64,000 nt of DNA from Halanaerobium kushneri (lineage in GTDB: Bacteria; Bacillota; Halanaerobiia; Halanaerobiales; Halanaerobiaceae), in assembly GCF_900156285.1 (NCBI RefSeq), contig NZ_FTNC01000005.1:98652-162651 (forward strand), written 5' to 3'. The translations under genes and the position numbers were made by a program. A model generated the notes under the pieces. It made no database searches. It saw only the letters and a list, made by a program, of their open reading frames with translations, and was not told the DNA's origin. Of the stretch, positions 26,371-35,691 are shown one piece after another (the first letter of the stretch is position 1; every line of letters begins with the position of its first letter).

Positions 26371-28272
26371 ATGATTAAAGATGAGAATTTAAAGAACGTT
26401 GAGTTACCAAAAGAAGTTGAGGAACTACTGGAGGCCTGTCCTAAATACACAGTTGCTCATAATGAACAGCAGCTGGTCGAGTTGTCAGTTAGAGATGCTA
26501 AAAATGGCTGTCAGGAAGTAAAGTATGATATACCTGATCAGGGTGAGGTGGTGGAGGCTGTAGTTTGTAAGGTCCGAAATGGTATTTCCGCCAATTATCC
26601 TGAACCTTATATGCGCCGTCGTGATCCTAACTGTATGCTGATTGCGGATGATAAACCAACAGATAAAGAAAGATATGAAAATCGATATGGAGAAAGTTTT
26701 GAAAAGAATATGCGCGGAGAGACTTTTGAGTGGTTGAAGACACAGGAGTTAGCTTTATTCTTTTTTGAAACAGGACCTAATGGACTGGGTGTGAAGGCAC
26801 TGGCACTGGTGCCAGCAAATGCCGGTTTTTTTGCGTTTGGTCTTTCATTGCTGCAGGGAATTGTTGATACCCGTGAGTTAGAGGAAGTATTTAAGCCTAC
26901 CTCTCATATCTATGTTGCACCACCGTTTAGACATACTCATTTTGACGGTGAACAGGTTGTTGTACATCGTAGATTGGACAGTAAATACGAAATGTTTGCC
27001 TATAATCTTTATCCCGGACCCAGTGCTAAAAAGGGAGTTTATGGTATGCTGATCAATCAGGGAGAAAAAGAAGAATGGGTAACTTTACACTGCTCTGCAG
27101 TTCAGGTTGTGACTCCATATGGTAATACTGTCAATATTTCTCACGAAGGTGCCAGTGGTGGTGGTAAAAGTGAGATGCTGGAAGATATGCACCGTGAAAG
27201 AAGCGGACGTCTGCTCTTTGGTCAAAACTTAATGACAGATGAGAAATTCCACATTACTCTACCACAGGGTTGTGGTTTAAGACCAATGACTGATGATATG
27301 GCAATCTGTCACAATTCACTGCAAAAAGATAATGGTAAATTAACTTTAATGGATGCAGAAAATTCCTGGTTTGTAAGAGTTGACCATATTGATAAATATG
27401 GTACTGAACCTAACCTGGAAGCAATTAGTGCTAATCCAGATAAACCATTATTATTTTTAAATATTGATGCTGCGCCAAATAGTACTGCTTTAATCTGGGA
27501 GCATATAGAAGATGAACCGGGTAAATCATGTCCTAACCCAAGGGTAACAATACCGCGTGATATTATCCCGGATGTTTTAAAAGAACCACTTTCTATTGAT
27601 GTCCGCAGTTTTGGGGTGAGAGTTCCTCCCTGTACTAAGGAAAATCCTACTTATGGAATTATGGGCTTATTTCATGTTCTTCCACCAGCACTTGCCTGGT
27701 TATGGAGATTAGTTGCTCCAAGGGGACACGGAAACCCAAGTATTATTACAGGTGATGGAATGAGTTCCGAAGGTGTAGGTTCTTACTGGCCATTTGCTAC
27801 CGGTAAAAAAGTAGATCAGGCTAATTTGTTACTGGAGCAGATTATGGACACTCCAAAAGTAAAATATATATTAATACCTAATCAGCATATTGGAGCCTGG
27901 AAAGTAGGATTTATGCCAGAATGGATAACTAGAGAGTATTTAGCCCGTCGTGGAGGAGCCTGGTTTACTGAAGATCAATTGAAACTGGCCAGAATGCCGC
28001 TTTTGGGTTATTCTCTGCAGGAATTACTGGTCGAAGGGCAGCATATAGAAAAAGAATTTTTACAGGTTCATCGTCAGCCTGAAGTTGGCGAAAAAGCTTA
28101 TGATATTGGAGGAAAAATTCTTTCTGATTTCTTTAAAAAGTGTATTAAACAGTATCTAGAACCCGGACTGGATCCAGTTGGTAGAAAAATCATTGAGACA
28201 GCTCTTAATGATGGTGGGGTAGAAGACTACTGTGATTTAATTGAAGGTGAACCAATAATCAGGCAAATTTAG
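26371..28272 (+). CDS. DUF4914 protein, PEPCK/HPr-kinase-like P-loop
   Basis: A 633-residue protein I place in the DUF4914 family. Residues 260-268 read GASGGGKSE, closely resembling the kinase loop of HPr kinase and the PEP carboxykinase superfamily. The C-terminal part has YILIPNQHIGAWKVGF and GVGSYWPFATGKK, also PEPCK-like in feel. A metal-binding pattern may lie in FRHTHFDGEQVVVH. No enzymatic function is established that I know of. It lies between pulA and sucrose phosphorylase, so a phosphorylation or PEP-related role in sugar metabolism is plausible but unproven. A stop codon two codons upstream fixes ATG 26371, although its ribosome site is weak. Confidence 0.75.
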   Translation: MIKDENLKNVELPKEVEELLEACPKYTVAHNEQQLVELSVRDAKNGCQEVKYDIPDQGEVVEAVVCKVRNGISANYPEPYMRRRDPNCMLIADDKPTDKERYENRYGESFEKNMRGETFEWLKTQELALFFFETGPNGLGVKALALVPANAGFFAFGLSLLQGIVDTRELEEVFKPTSHIYVAPPFRHTHFDGEQVVVHRRLDSKYEMFAYNLYPGPSAKKGVYGMLINQGEKEEWVTLHCSAVQVVTPYGNTVNISHEGASGGGKSEMLEDMHRERSGRLLFGQNLMTDEKFHITLPQGCGLRPMTDDMAICHNSLQKDNGKLTLMDAENSWFVRVDHIDKYGTEPNLEAISANPDKPLLFLNIDAAPNSTALIWEHIEDEPGKSCPNPRVTIPRDIIPDVLKEPLSIDVRSFGVRVPPCTKENPTYGIMGLFHVLPPALAWLWRLVAPRGHGNPSIITGDGMSSEGVGSYWPFATGKKVDQANLLLEQIMDTPKVKYILIPNQHIGAWKVGFMPEWITREYLARRGGAWFTEDQLKLARMPLLGYSLQELLVEGQHIEKEFLQVHRQPEVGEKAYDIGGKILSDFFKKCIKQYLEPGLDPVGRKIIETALNDGGVEDYCDLIEGEPIIRQI

Positions 28273-28325
28273 AAATATTATTTATAGTTTTCTATTTAAT
28301 CAAGATTAAAAAAGCTTAAAAATAT

Positions 28326-28354
28326 AGAGGGAGGGACTACCTCCTTCTTTTTTT
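28326..28354 (+). terminator. Rho-independent terminator
   Basis: AGAGGGAGG pairs with CCTCCTTCT across GACTA, followed by a T-run to 28354. It separates the DUF4914 gene from the sucrose phosphorylase promoter. Confidence 0.85.
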
Positions 28355-28363
28355 ATAAAATAT

Positions 28364-28401
28364 GTTAAGCGCTTGACATATAAATTGAGAGATAATAAAA
28401 T
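28364..28401 (+). promoter_or_regulatory. Sucrose phosphorylase promoter with LacI-type operator
   Basis: GTTAAGC-GCTTGAC (28364-28377) is a near-perfect 14-base palindrome with the central CG typical of LacI-family operators. It overlaps the -35 box TTGACA at 28373-28378. The -10 box TAAAAT is at 28396-28401, 17 bases on. A LacI-type regulator is encoded just downstream of the controlled gene. Confidence 0.7.
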
Positions 28402-28443
28402 ATAAATATAATTTATAAACAAAAAATTTCTGGAGGGATTAAA

Positions 28444-29895
28444 TTGGCAACCAAAAATGAAATAATGTTAATTACATATGCAGATAGTATGGGCAAAAAT
28501 TTAAAAGATTTAAAAGAAGTTCTTGATAAACATTTTCAGGAGGCAGTTGGAGGAGTTCATATTTTACCTTTTTTTCCGTCCTCTGCAGATAGAGGTTTTG
28601 CACCTCTTACTTACAGGGAAGTTGATCCTGACTTTGGTGATTGGAATGATATTAAAGCTCTGTCAGAAGATTATTATCTAATGTTTGATTTTATGGTTAA
28701 TCATATTTCAAAACAGTCTGAGTACTTTAAAGATTTTCAGCAGTATAAGGATGACTCTAAATATGCTGATTTTTTTATTCGTTATCAGGATTTCTGGGAA
28801 GATGGTGAGCCAACAGAGGAAGAAGTTGATTTAATTTATAAACGTAAACCCCGTGCTCCCTATATTGATGTTGAGTTTGCAGATGGTACAGAAGAAAAAA
28901 TCTGGTGTACATTTGCGGAAGAACAGCTGGATTTAAATATGGAATCTGATGTAGTTAAGGAATTTATCAAAAATAGTCTGGAGTTTTTAGCTGCTCAAGG
29001 TGCTTCAATTATTAGACTGGATGCTTTTGCTTATGCAGTTAAAAAGGCTGGTACAAGCTGTTTTTTTATTGAACCTGATATCTGGGAAATCTTGGACTAC
29101 TGTAAAGATATCCTGGCTGAAAAAGATGTTGAGATTTTGCCTGAAATTCACGAACATCATTCGATTCAGCTTAAAATTGCAGAAAAAGGCCATCCAGTTT
29201 ATGATTTTTCTCTACCAATGCTATTACTACATTCAATTTATAGTTCGACTTCCAAAAGACTAAAAGAGTGGCTTAAAAAATCACCGGACAATCAATATAC
29301 CACTCTGGATACACATGATGGTATAGGTGTAGTTGATGTTAAGGATTTAATGACAGATCAGGAAATAGAAGCAACCAGAGAGATGCTTTATAAACAGGGA
29401 TCTAATGTTAAAAAGGTTTATAGCAGTGAGGCCTATGATAATCTGGATATTTATCAGATTAATTGTAGTTATTACTCAGCTCTGGGCAATAATGATGATG
29501 CATATCTTTTAGCAAGAGCAGTACAGTTTTTCGCTCCCGGTATTCCCCAGGTATATTATGTAGGAATGCTGGCTGGCAAAAATGATATTGAACTTCTGGA
29601 AGAAACAAAGGTAGGTCGGAATATCAATCGTCATTATTATTCAAAAGCAGAAATTGAAAATGAAGTTAAAAGACCTGTAGTGGAAAAGCTGATTAGTTTG
29701 ATGGAATTTAGGAACTCCTATCCAGCTTTTAATGGAAATTATACTATCCATAATTCTGAATCGGAAGAAGAATTAAAAATTAGCTGGCAGAAGGAAGAAG
29801 CGAAAGCAATTTTAAATGTAGATTTTAGCAGCAATAGTTTTGAAATAGACTATTTTAATCCTCAAAAAGATAAAATGGAAAGCTTAAAGCTATAA
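28444..29895 (+). CDS. Sucrose phosphorylase (GH13 subfamily 18)
   Basis: A 483-residue enzyme that splits sucrose (or sucrose 6'-phosphate) with phosphate to glucose 1-phosphate and fructose (or fructose 6-phosphate). The nucleophile Asp is in IIRLDAFAYAVKKAG, the acid/base Glu in ILPEIHEHHSI, and the third acid in TLDTHDGIGVVD. The C-terminal part (APGIPQVYYVGMLAGKND, GRNINRHYY) is close to Leuconostoc-type sucrose phosphorylase. Specificity between sucrose and sucrose 6'-phosphate cannot be settled here. The start is TTG 28444, six bases after GGAGGG. It is followed by its likely LacI regulator. Confidence 0.88.
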   Translation: MATKNEIMLITYADSMGKNLKDLKEVLDKHFQEAVGGVHILPFFPSSADRGFAPLTYREVDPDFGDWNDIKALSEDYYLMFDFMVNHISKQSEYFKDFQQYKDDSKYADFFIRYQDFWEDGEPTEEEVDLIYKRKPRAPYIDVEFADGTEEKIWCTFAEEQLDLNMESDVVKEFIKNSLEFLAAQGASIIRLDAFAYAVKKAGTSCFFIEPDIWEILDYCKDILAEKDVEILPEIHEHHSIQLKIAEKGHPVYDFSLPMLLLHSIYSSTSKRLKEWLKKSPDNQYTTLDTHDGIGVVDVKDLMTDQEIEATREMLYKQGSNVKKVYSSEAYDNLDIYQINCSYYSALGNNDDAYLLARAVQFFAPGIPQVYYVGMLAGKNDIELLEETKVGRNINRHYYSKAEIENEVKRPVVEKLISLMEFRNSYPAFNGNYTIHNSESEEELKISWQKEEAKAILNVDFSSNSFEIDYFNPQKDKMESLKL

Positions 29896-30019
29896 ATATA
29901 TACCTTTGATCTTTAATTTAAAGAGTTTAAAATTAAATGATTGGAATTTGACTGTTTAAAAATTTAAATTAATAAAGAATATTTATTTTTGATTTTTTAA
30001 ATCCAGGAGGTATTAAACT

Positions 30020-30994
30020 ATGACTACACAAAAAGATGTGGCGGAAAAAGCTGGTGTAACAGTGACCACAGTCTCCCGGGTTATTAATAATCGTGGCTAT
30101 ATAGCAGATGAGACTCGAGAAAAAGTTTATCAGGTAATGGAGGAATTAAATTACAGACCTAACGCAGTAGCCAGGTCACTTTCAAAAAGGAAATCTGATA
30201 TTTTGGGAGTGATTCTGCCGGCAGTTTATCATCCTTTTTTTAGTAGCCTATTGTCATATTTAGAAAATTATGCCCACCAAAATGGTTATAAAATAATGCT
30301 TTGTAACTCTCAAATGGAGGCCGAAAAAGAAAAAAATTATATAAATATGCTGCGAGCTCAGCAGGTTGATGGTATTTTTCTGGCAAGTCATACTTTAGAT
30401 ATTGCTAAAGAAATTAAGGTAGACTTACCTGTGCTAACTTTTGACCGGCAGATCGAAGGAATTCCCTATATCTGTTCGGATAATTTTAAAGGAGGCAGAC
30501 TGGCAGCAGAACATTTGCTGGCAGAGGGGGCTGAAGAATTAGTTTATATTGGAGGTAGTTTGGAACTGGACTTACTTTCCAACCAGCGTTTTAAGGGCTT
30601 TAAAGAAACAGTAAACAGAAAAGGCCTAAAAGTAAAAAAGTATCAGTGTCAGTTAAATAGTTTTGATCGTCAGGAGTATAAAAAGTTAGCAAGAGAAATT
30701 TTTAGAAATAAAAGAAAAATTGATGGTATTTTTGCCAGCAGTGATTTGATTGCTGCAGCAGTAATCAAAGAGGCTGAAAATAATGGGATCAGGGTGCCTG
30801 ATGATTTAAAAGTTATTGGTTATGATGATCTTGAGCTGGCCCGGCTGTTCAGGCCAGAAATCACAACCATCCGGCAGCCTACAGCGGCTATTGCTCGCAG
30901 AGGTATAGAACTGCTATTAAAGGCAGTAGAAGGTGAGGAAGTAGAAACAGAAAATATTCTGGATGTCGAGTTAATTAAAAGGGAGTCAGCCTAA
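30020..30994 (+). CDS. LacI-family transcriptional regulator
   Basis: A 324-residue regulator. Residues 3-50 are a LacI helix-turn-helix (QKDVAEKAGVTVTTVSRVIN), followed by the hinge NYRPNAVARSLSKRKS. The rest is a periplasmic-binding-protein-like sugar sensor domain (GVILPAVYHPFFS, SDLIAAAVIKEAEN, IGYDDLELA). It probably represses the sucrose phosphorylase gene by the palindrome at 28364-28377, with a sugar as inducer. It is 124 bases downstream of that gene. ATG 30020 follows CAGGAGG. Confidence 0.93.
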   Translation: MTTQKDVAEKAGVTVTTVSRVINNRGYIADETREKVYQVMEELNYRPNAVARSLSKRKSDILGVILPAVYHPFFSSLLSYLENYAHQNGYKIMLCNSQMEAEKEKNYINMLRAQQVDGIFLASHTLDIAKEIKVDLPVLTFDRQIEGIPYICSDNFKGGRLAAEHLLAEGAEELVYIGGSLELDLLSNQRFKGFKETVNRKGLKVKKYQCQLNSFDRQEYKKLAREIFRNKRKIDGIFASSDLIAAAVIKEAENNGIRVPDDLKVIGYDDLELARLFRPEITTIRQPTAAIARRGIELLLKAVEGEEVETENILDVELIKRESA

Positions 30995-31006
30995 ATGATA
31001 TTAAAC

Positions 31007-31034
31007 AGGCAGGGAATTAGCTAATTCCCTGCCT
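31007..31034. terminator. Bidirectional terminator, perfect palindrome
   Basis: A 28-base perfect palindrome (AGGCAGGGAATTAG and its complement) lies between the converging lacI-type gene and glgD. Confidence 0.88.
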
Positions 31035-31060
31035 TAATATAATTTATAGATATAATAAGC

Positions 31061-32176
31061 TTAGACTATGGTGTTTTTCGCAATTATCATGGGCAAGTTA
31101 GTATCGCCTTTAAGAGATTTGTCAGCAGTTATCTGAACACCTTTATCTAAAATCACATTTTCCAGATAAGCATTTTCGCCAATCTCTGATTTCTGCATAA
31201 TAATAGAGTTTTTAATAACTGCACCTGGATGAACTTTAACTCCTCTAAATAAAACGCTATTTTTAACTTCACCTTTAATTGAGCAGCCATTTGCAGCCAG
31301 AATATTCCGGGCGTTGACACCATTTTTATAGCCAGTGGGAGCCTCATCTTTAGGTTTGGTATAGATTGGCCCATTTTTAAGGAAAAGATCCTGCCAGACA
31401 TTTGGTTTTAAAAGTTCCAGATTACTTTTATAGTAACCATTGATTGAGTTAATTACAGCTGCGTAGGAACGGAAAGGATAGCCATAGACTTTTAAATTGT
31501 TTAAGTTGCCTATTATTGCATTTTTGACAAAATCCCATTCTCCCTTAGAAATACATTCGTCAATTATATCAAGCAGTAGTTCTTTTTTCATAATATAGCG
31601 TTGTAAGGATATTTTTTTATAGAAATTTTTTTTGGGATTAACCTTCATGTCAATTATACGATCATTATCATCAGTATTGATTACTGTATAAGTTGTATCC
31701 CGACGGAAAACTTCAAGCTGACGATAGATTATTGTAATATCATTATCATTTTCTATATGATATTTAAAAGCGTCTCTGTAGTCAATATTGGCAACTACAT
31801 TGGGACTTCCTATAATAACATATTCCTGATTGCTGCGCTTAATATAATCAATGTTACTGGCAAAATTCTGCAGGTCACCTTTATAGGCCCGGTTAGCCTG
31901 ATAAATATGCGCAGGAGGTAGGATAAAGAGACCATTTCTTTTGCGGTCTAAATCCCAGGCTTTGCCAAAACCAATATGGTCCATTAGAGAACGATATTTA
32001 GTCTGCAAAAGCAGCCCAACATTGGTAATCCCCGAATTAACCATATTTGACAAAGGGAAATCAATTAATCGGTAGCGGGCTCCAAAAGGAACAGAAGCCA
32101 GAGAACGATGTCCAGTTAACTTATCCAGAAAAGATTCATCAAGTGCGTTATTAATAATTGCCATTACATTATTCAT
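31061..32176 (-). CDS. glgD: Glucose-1-phosphate adenylyltransferase subunit GlgD
   Basis: A 371-residue GlgC-like partner. It keeps the [17 protein letters not shown] motif but lacks the GGxGTRL nucleotide loop at the N-terminus (it reads MAIINNALDESFLDKLT). This is usual for GlgD, which forms heteromers with GlgC and alters its activity. The C-terminal part is a left-handed beta-helix (NSVLFRGVKVHPGAVIKNSI). ATG 32176 is preceded by GGCGGAG; three ATG codons at 32215 just after the glgC stop are an alternative. It is the last gene of glgB-glgC-glgD. Confidence 0.92.
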   Translation of the reverse strand: MNNVMAIINNALDESFLDKLTGHRSLASVPFGARYRLIDFPLSNMVNSGITNVGLLLQTKYRSLMDHIGFGKAWDLDRKRNGLFILPPAHIYQANRAYKGDLQNFASNIDYIKRSNQEYVIIGSPNVVANIDYRDAFKYHIENDNDITIIYRQLEVFRRDTTYTVINTDDNDRIIDMKVNPKKNFYKKISLQRYIMKKELLLDIIDECISKGEWDFVKNAIIGNLNNLKVYGYPFRSYAAVINSINGYYKSNLELLKPNVWQDLFLKNGPIYTKPKDEAPTGYKNGVNARNILAANGCSIKGEVKNSVLFRGVKVHPGAVIKNSIIMQKSEIGENAYLENVILDKGVQITADKSLKGDTNLPMIIAKNTIV

Positions 32177-32215
32177 ATTTGCTCCGCCTTTTTTATAGAT
32201 CGGTGTCATCATCAT

Positions 32216-33406
32216 TTATCCCACCACCATTCCTGCTTTTATATTTGAAGCTTCCGGGATGACCTCATCATCACCAATAACTGTTATTTTTAGTTCATTA
32301 CTTTTTTTATCATCTGTTTCCAGGCCAATTTTTGAATTTTTTTCGACAATTACATTTCGACCTACGATTGAATTTTTAATTTTAGCACCACTTCGGATTC
32401 TGGTATTGGGTAGAATAACTGAATCTTCAACTACAGCATCCTGAGCCACTTTAACTCCGAAAAAGAGAACCGAGTTTTTAACTGTACCCATAATCTGAGT
32501 TCCTTTGTTAATCATTGAATTATCTACTTCAGCATCTTCGGATAGATATTGTGGAGGACGATTGGGATTAACACTGTAAATAATCCAGTTGCGATCCTGA
32601 AGATCCAGAATTGGCTTTTCTCCTAAAAGATCCATATGAGCCTGCCAGTAACTTTCAATGGTTCCTACATCTTTCCAGTAACCTTTAAAAGTATAGGCGT
32701 AGAAATTGAGATTGTCAGCCATCATTTTTGGGATAATATTATGACCAAAATCGCCGGCTGAATCATCATTTTCTTCGGCTTCCTCAATTAAATACTTTCG
32801 CAAATATTCCCAGTTAAAAATATAGATTCCCATAGAGGCCAGATTGTTTTTAGCGTTTTCTGGTTTTTCCTGAAATTCAATTATTTTTTGATCTTCATTG
32901 GTATTCATTATTCCAAAGCGATGGGTTTCTTCCCAGGGAACCTCCAGAACTCCTATTGAAACATCAGCATTTTTTGTTTTATGATAGTTTAACATTTCTG
33001 CATAATCCATTTTGTAGATATGGTCTCCGGAGAGGATTAGTACATATTCTGGATCATAAATATCTATAAATTCTATATTCTGATAAATTGCATCTGCAGT
33101 CCCCTTATACCAGGAACCACCGCCTTCCTTAACATAAGGAGGAAGTACAGTAACTCCACCATTGTGACGATCAAGATCCCAGGAACTCCCACTGCCGATA
33201 TAACTGTTTAAAACCAGTGGTTTATACTGGGTCAAAACACCGACAGTAGTTATTCCAGAATTGGTACAATTACTAAGAGGAAAGTCGATTAATCTATATT
33301 CAGCACCAAAGGGTACAGCAGGTTTGGCAATGTTTTTTGTTAACACTCCGAGTCTGGTCCCTTTGCCACCGGCAAGCAGCATGGCCAGCATTTCTTCTTT
33401 TGGCAT
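32216..33406 (-). CDS. glgC: Glucose-1-phosphate adenylyltransferase GlgC
   Basis: A 396-residue ADP-glucose pyrophosphorylase, the committed step of glycogen synthesis. The nucleotide loop is [20 protein letters not shown]. The substrate region includes [27 protein letters not shown] and [13 protein letters not shown]. The C-terminal beta-helix domain has [20 protein letters not shown]. It is in the glg operon, 32 bases after glgB. ATG 33406 follows AGGAGGT. Confidence 0.96.
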   Translation of the reverse strand: MPKEEMLAMLLAGGKGTRLGVLTKNIAKPAVPFGAEYRLIDFPLSNCTNSGITTVGVLTQYKPLVLNSYIGSGSSWDLDRHNGGVTVLPPYVKEGGGSWYKGTADAIYQNIEFIDIYDPEYVLILSGDHIYKMDYAEMLNYHKTKNADVSIGVLEVPWEETHRFGIMNTNEDQKIIEFQEKPENAKNNLASMGIYIFNWEYLRKYLIEEAEENDDSAGDFGHNIIPKMMADNLNFYAYTFKGYWKDVGTIESYWQAHMDLLGEKPILDLQDRNWIIYSVNPNRPPQYLSEDAEVDNSMINKGTQIMGTVKNSVLFFGVKVAQDAVVEDSVILPNTRIRSGAKIKNSIVGRNVIVEKNSKIGLETDDKKSNELKITVIGDDEVIPEASNIKAGMVVG

Positions 33407-33438
33407 ATTGATTACCTCCTTTAAAAATTGAAAATAAA

Positions 33439-35424
33439 CTATTCCTGTGTGGCTTTTTCTATTCTGGAACCCTTACTATTTTCTGTTGATTTTTTAAGAC
33501 TTTTAGTTTTCTTATTTTTGTTCTTTTTGTTTTCTTCTTTGTATTTTAAGTAAATTCCAGCCAGAGGTGGCAGATTAATGCTGATTGAATAATCAAAACC
33601 ATGAAAAGGAATTTCTTCAGTTTTAACTCTAGCTGCAGTTTCATAATCCGAACCACCAAAAACTTTTTGATCACTATTTAAAAGTAATTCATATTCACCG
33701 GGACCCGGAACTCCTATTCGATAATTATCTCTGGGCACAGGAGTAAAGTTCAGGACAATCACCAGCTGTTGAGTTTCGTTTTCAGCGCTTCTGATAAAAC
33801 TGATTACACTCTGTTCATAATCATCTGCCTCAATCCAGCGAAAACCTTCATGTTCATGGTCAAGTTCCCAGAGCGCCTTTTCTTTACGATAAACCTGATT
33901 TAACTCCTGCATAAACTCCTGAGTTAACTGATGTTTTTCATAGTCCAGCAGCAGCCAGTCCAGGCTTTGTTTATAATTCCATTCAATAAACTGACCAAAT
34001 TCCCCACCCATAAAGAGAAGTTTTTTACCGGGGTGAGCATACATATAAGTAAAAAGAAGTCTCAGATTAGCAAATTTTTGCCAGTAGTCTCCTGGCATTT
34101 TATCCAGCAGTGACTTTTTGCCGTGGACAACTTCGTCATGGGATAGAGGCAGTACATAATTTTCACTTTGACTGTACATGCTCGAAAAAGTTAATTTATT
34201 ATGTTCCCATTTTCTGTAGACTGGATCATGTTCCATATAATCCAAAGTATCGTTCATCCAGCCCATATTCCATTTAAAGTTAAATCCAAGTCCGCCATCA
34301 TGGACTGGAGCTGTAACCAGGGGCCAGGCACTTGATTCTTCCGCAATCATTAAAATACCAGGATAACGTTCAAACATTTCACTATTTAATTCCTTGATAA
34401 ATTCTATGGCTTCCAGGTTTTCAAAACCACCATACTCGTTAGCAGCCCACTGACCATCTTCTTTTTCATAATTTAAATAAAGCATATTACTTACTGCATC
34501 AACTCTTAATCCATCTATATGGAATTTATTCAGCCAGTAATTGGCACTGGAGATCAAAAAACTCCAGACTTCATTTTGAGCAAAGTCAAAGTTTAAAGTA
34601 TCCCACTGAATATTTTCGGCTCGTCTGGGATCAGAACTTTCATAGAGATGAGAACCGTCAAATAAACGCAGTCCATGATCATCTTTACAGAAATGACTCG
34701 GAACCCAGTCCATAATCACACCAATATCATTTTGATGCAGTTGGTCAACAAAATACATAAAATCTTCAGGACTTCCGTATCGGGAAGTTAAGGCAAAATA
34801 ACCCGTGGTTTGATATCCCCAGGAACCAGGGAAAGGATATTCTGTTAATGGCATTAATTCTACATGGGTAAAACCCATCTCGTTAATATATGGTACCAGT
34901 TCATCAGCTATATCTCTGTAGTTCATTAATTCACCATCATCCTGTTTCCAGGAACCGGGATGCATTTCATAGATGCTTAGTGGCTCTTTAAGATGATTAG
35001 AATTTTTTCGTTTTTTAAGCCATTTATTGTCCTGCCAGTTGAAAGTTTCAGTTTCATAAATTTGAGAAGCTGTTTTTGGAGGTGTTTCCTGTCTTCTGGC
35101 ATAAGGATCGGTTTTAACTCTAATTACCCCCCTATAGCCTCTAATCCAGTATTTATAGTACATTTTATTTTCTGCTTCTTCAATAAAAGTGGTCCAGATA
35201 CCGGAGTCTTTAATTTTTTTCATTGGGTTTTTATGTTTGTCCCAGTCATTGAAATCTCCTACTACACTTACTTCTTCAGCATTTGGTGCCCAGACTGTAA
35301 AACGAACACCTTTTTTTCCATTTTCATTAGTAATATGTGACCCTAAAAAATTATAGCTCTCATAGTGTCTGCCCTGATGAAATAAATATCTATCATAATC
35401 ACCAGGATAATTATTTTTAGGCAT
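33439..35424 (-). CDS. glgB: 1,4-alpha-glucan branching enzyme
   Basis: A 661-residue GH13_9 enzyme that forms alpha-1,6 branches in glycogen. It has an N-terminal CBM48 domain ([20 protein letters not shown]) and the catalytic residues Asp in [14 protein letters not shown], Glu in [12 protein letters not shown] and Asp in [12 protein letters not shown]. The C-terminal beta domain is followed by a lysine- and serine-rich tail of about 35 residues ([19 protein letters not shown]). A similar lysine-rich stretch occurs in GlgA of the same cluster. It is the first gene of the glgBCD operon, divergent from glgA. Confidence 0.95.
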   Translation of the reverse strand: MPKNNYPGDYDRYLFHQGRHYESYNFLGSHITNENGKKGVRFTVWAPNAEEVSVVGDFNDWDKHKNPMKKIKDSGIWTTFIEEAENKMYYKYWIRGYRGVIRVKTDPYARRQETPPKTASQIYETETFNWQDNKWLKKRKNSNHLKEPLSIYEMHPGSWKQDDGELMNYRDIADELVPYINEMGFTHVELMPLTEYPFPGSWGYQTTGYFALTSRYGSPEDFMYFVDQLHQNDIGVIMDWVPSHFCKDDHGLRLFDGSHLYESSDPRRAENIQWDTLNFDFAQNEVWSFLISSANYWLNKFHIDGLRVDAVSNMLYLNYEKEDGQWAANEYGGFENLEAIEFIKELNSEMFERYPGILMIAEESSAWPLVTAPVHDGGLGFNFKWNMGWMNDTLDYMEHDPVYRKWEHNKLTFSSMYSQSENYVLPLSHDEVVHGKKSLLDKMPGDYWQKFANLRLLFTYMYAHPGKKLLFMGGEFGQFIEWNYKQSLDWLLLDYEKHQLTQEFMQELNQVYRKEKALWELDHEHEGFRWIEADDYEQSVISFIRSAENETQQLVIVLNFTPVPRDNYRIGVPGPGEYELLLNSDQKVFGGSDYETAARVKTEEIPFHGFDYSISINLPPLAGIYLKYKEENKKNKNKKTKSLKKSTENSKGSRIEKATQE

Positions 35425-35691
35425 TAAACTCCCCCCCTAAAATCTTGATAAAAAATTTATTTAAAAATTTTATAAATCTACTGTTGTATTGTATTTATTC
35501 TCTATTTCCGTTAAATTTCCTTTAATTAATCAGTTGATAGATCTCAAATTATGACTCTTTTCTGAAAAAACGATTTAGTTGACATTATTCTTGACATTTA
35601 TTAAACTAAGGTTAACAAATATAATTTAGTTGATTTTGTAAATGAGTAGAAAGTAGATAGAATTGTTTTTATAATCACAGGAGGTGGCTCC
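35425..35691. promoter_or_regulatory. Divergent glgB/glgA control region
   Basis: This 267-base AT-rich spacer must hold promoters for both directions. TTGACA occurs at 35579-35584 and 35591-35596 and TATAAT at 35620-35625, but no pair has standard spacing. The decamer ATTTAGTTGA occurs twice, at 35573-35582 and 35624-35633, 51 bases apart, and could be a regulator site. AGGAGGTGG before 35692 is the glgA ribosome site. Confidence 0.4.
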
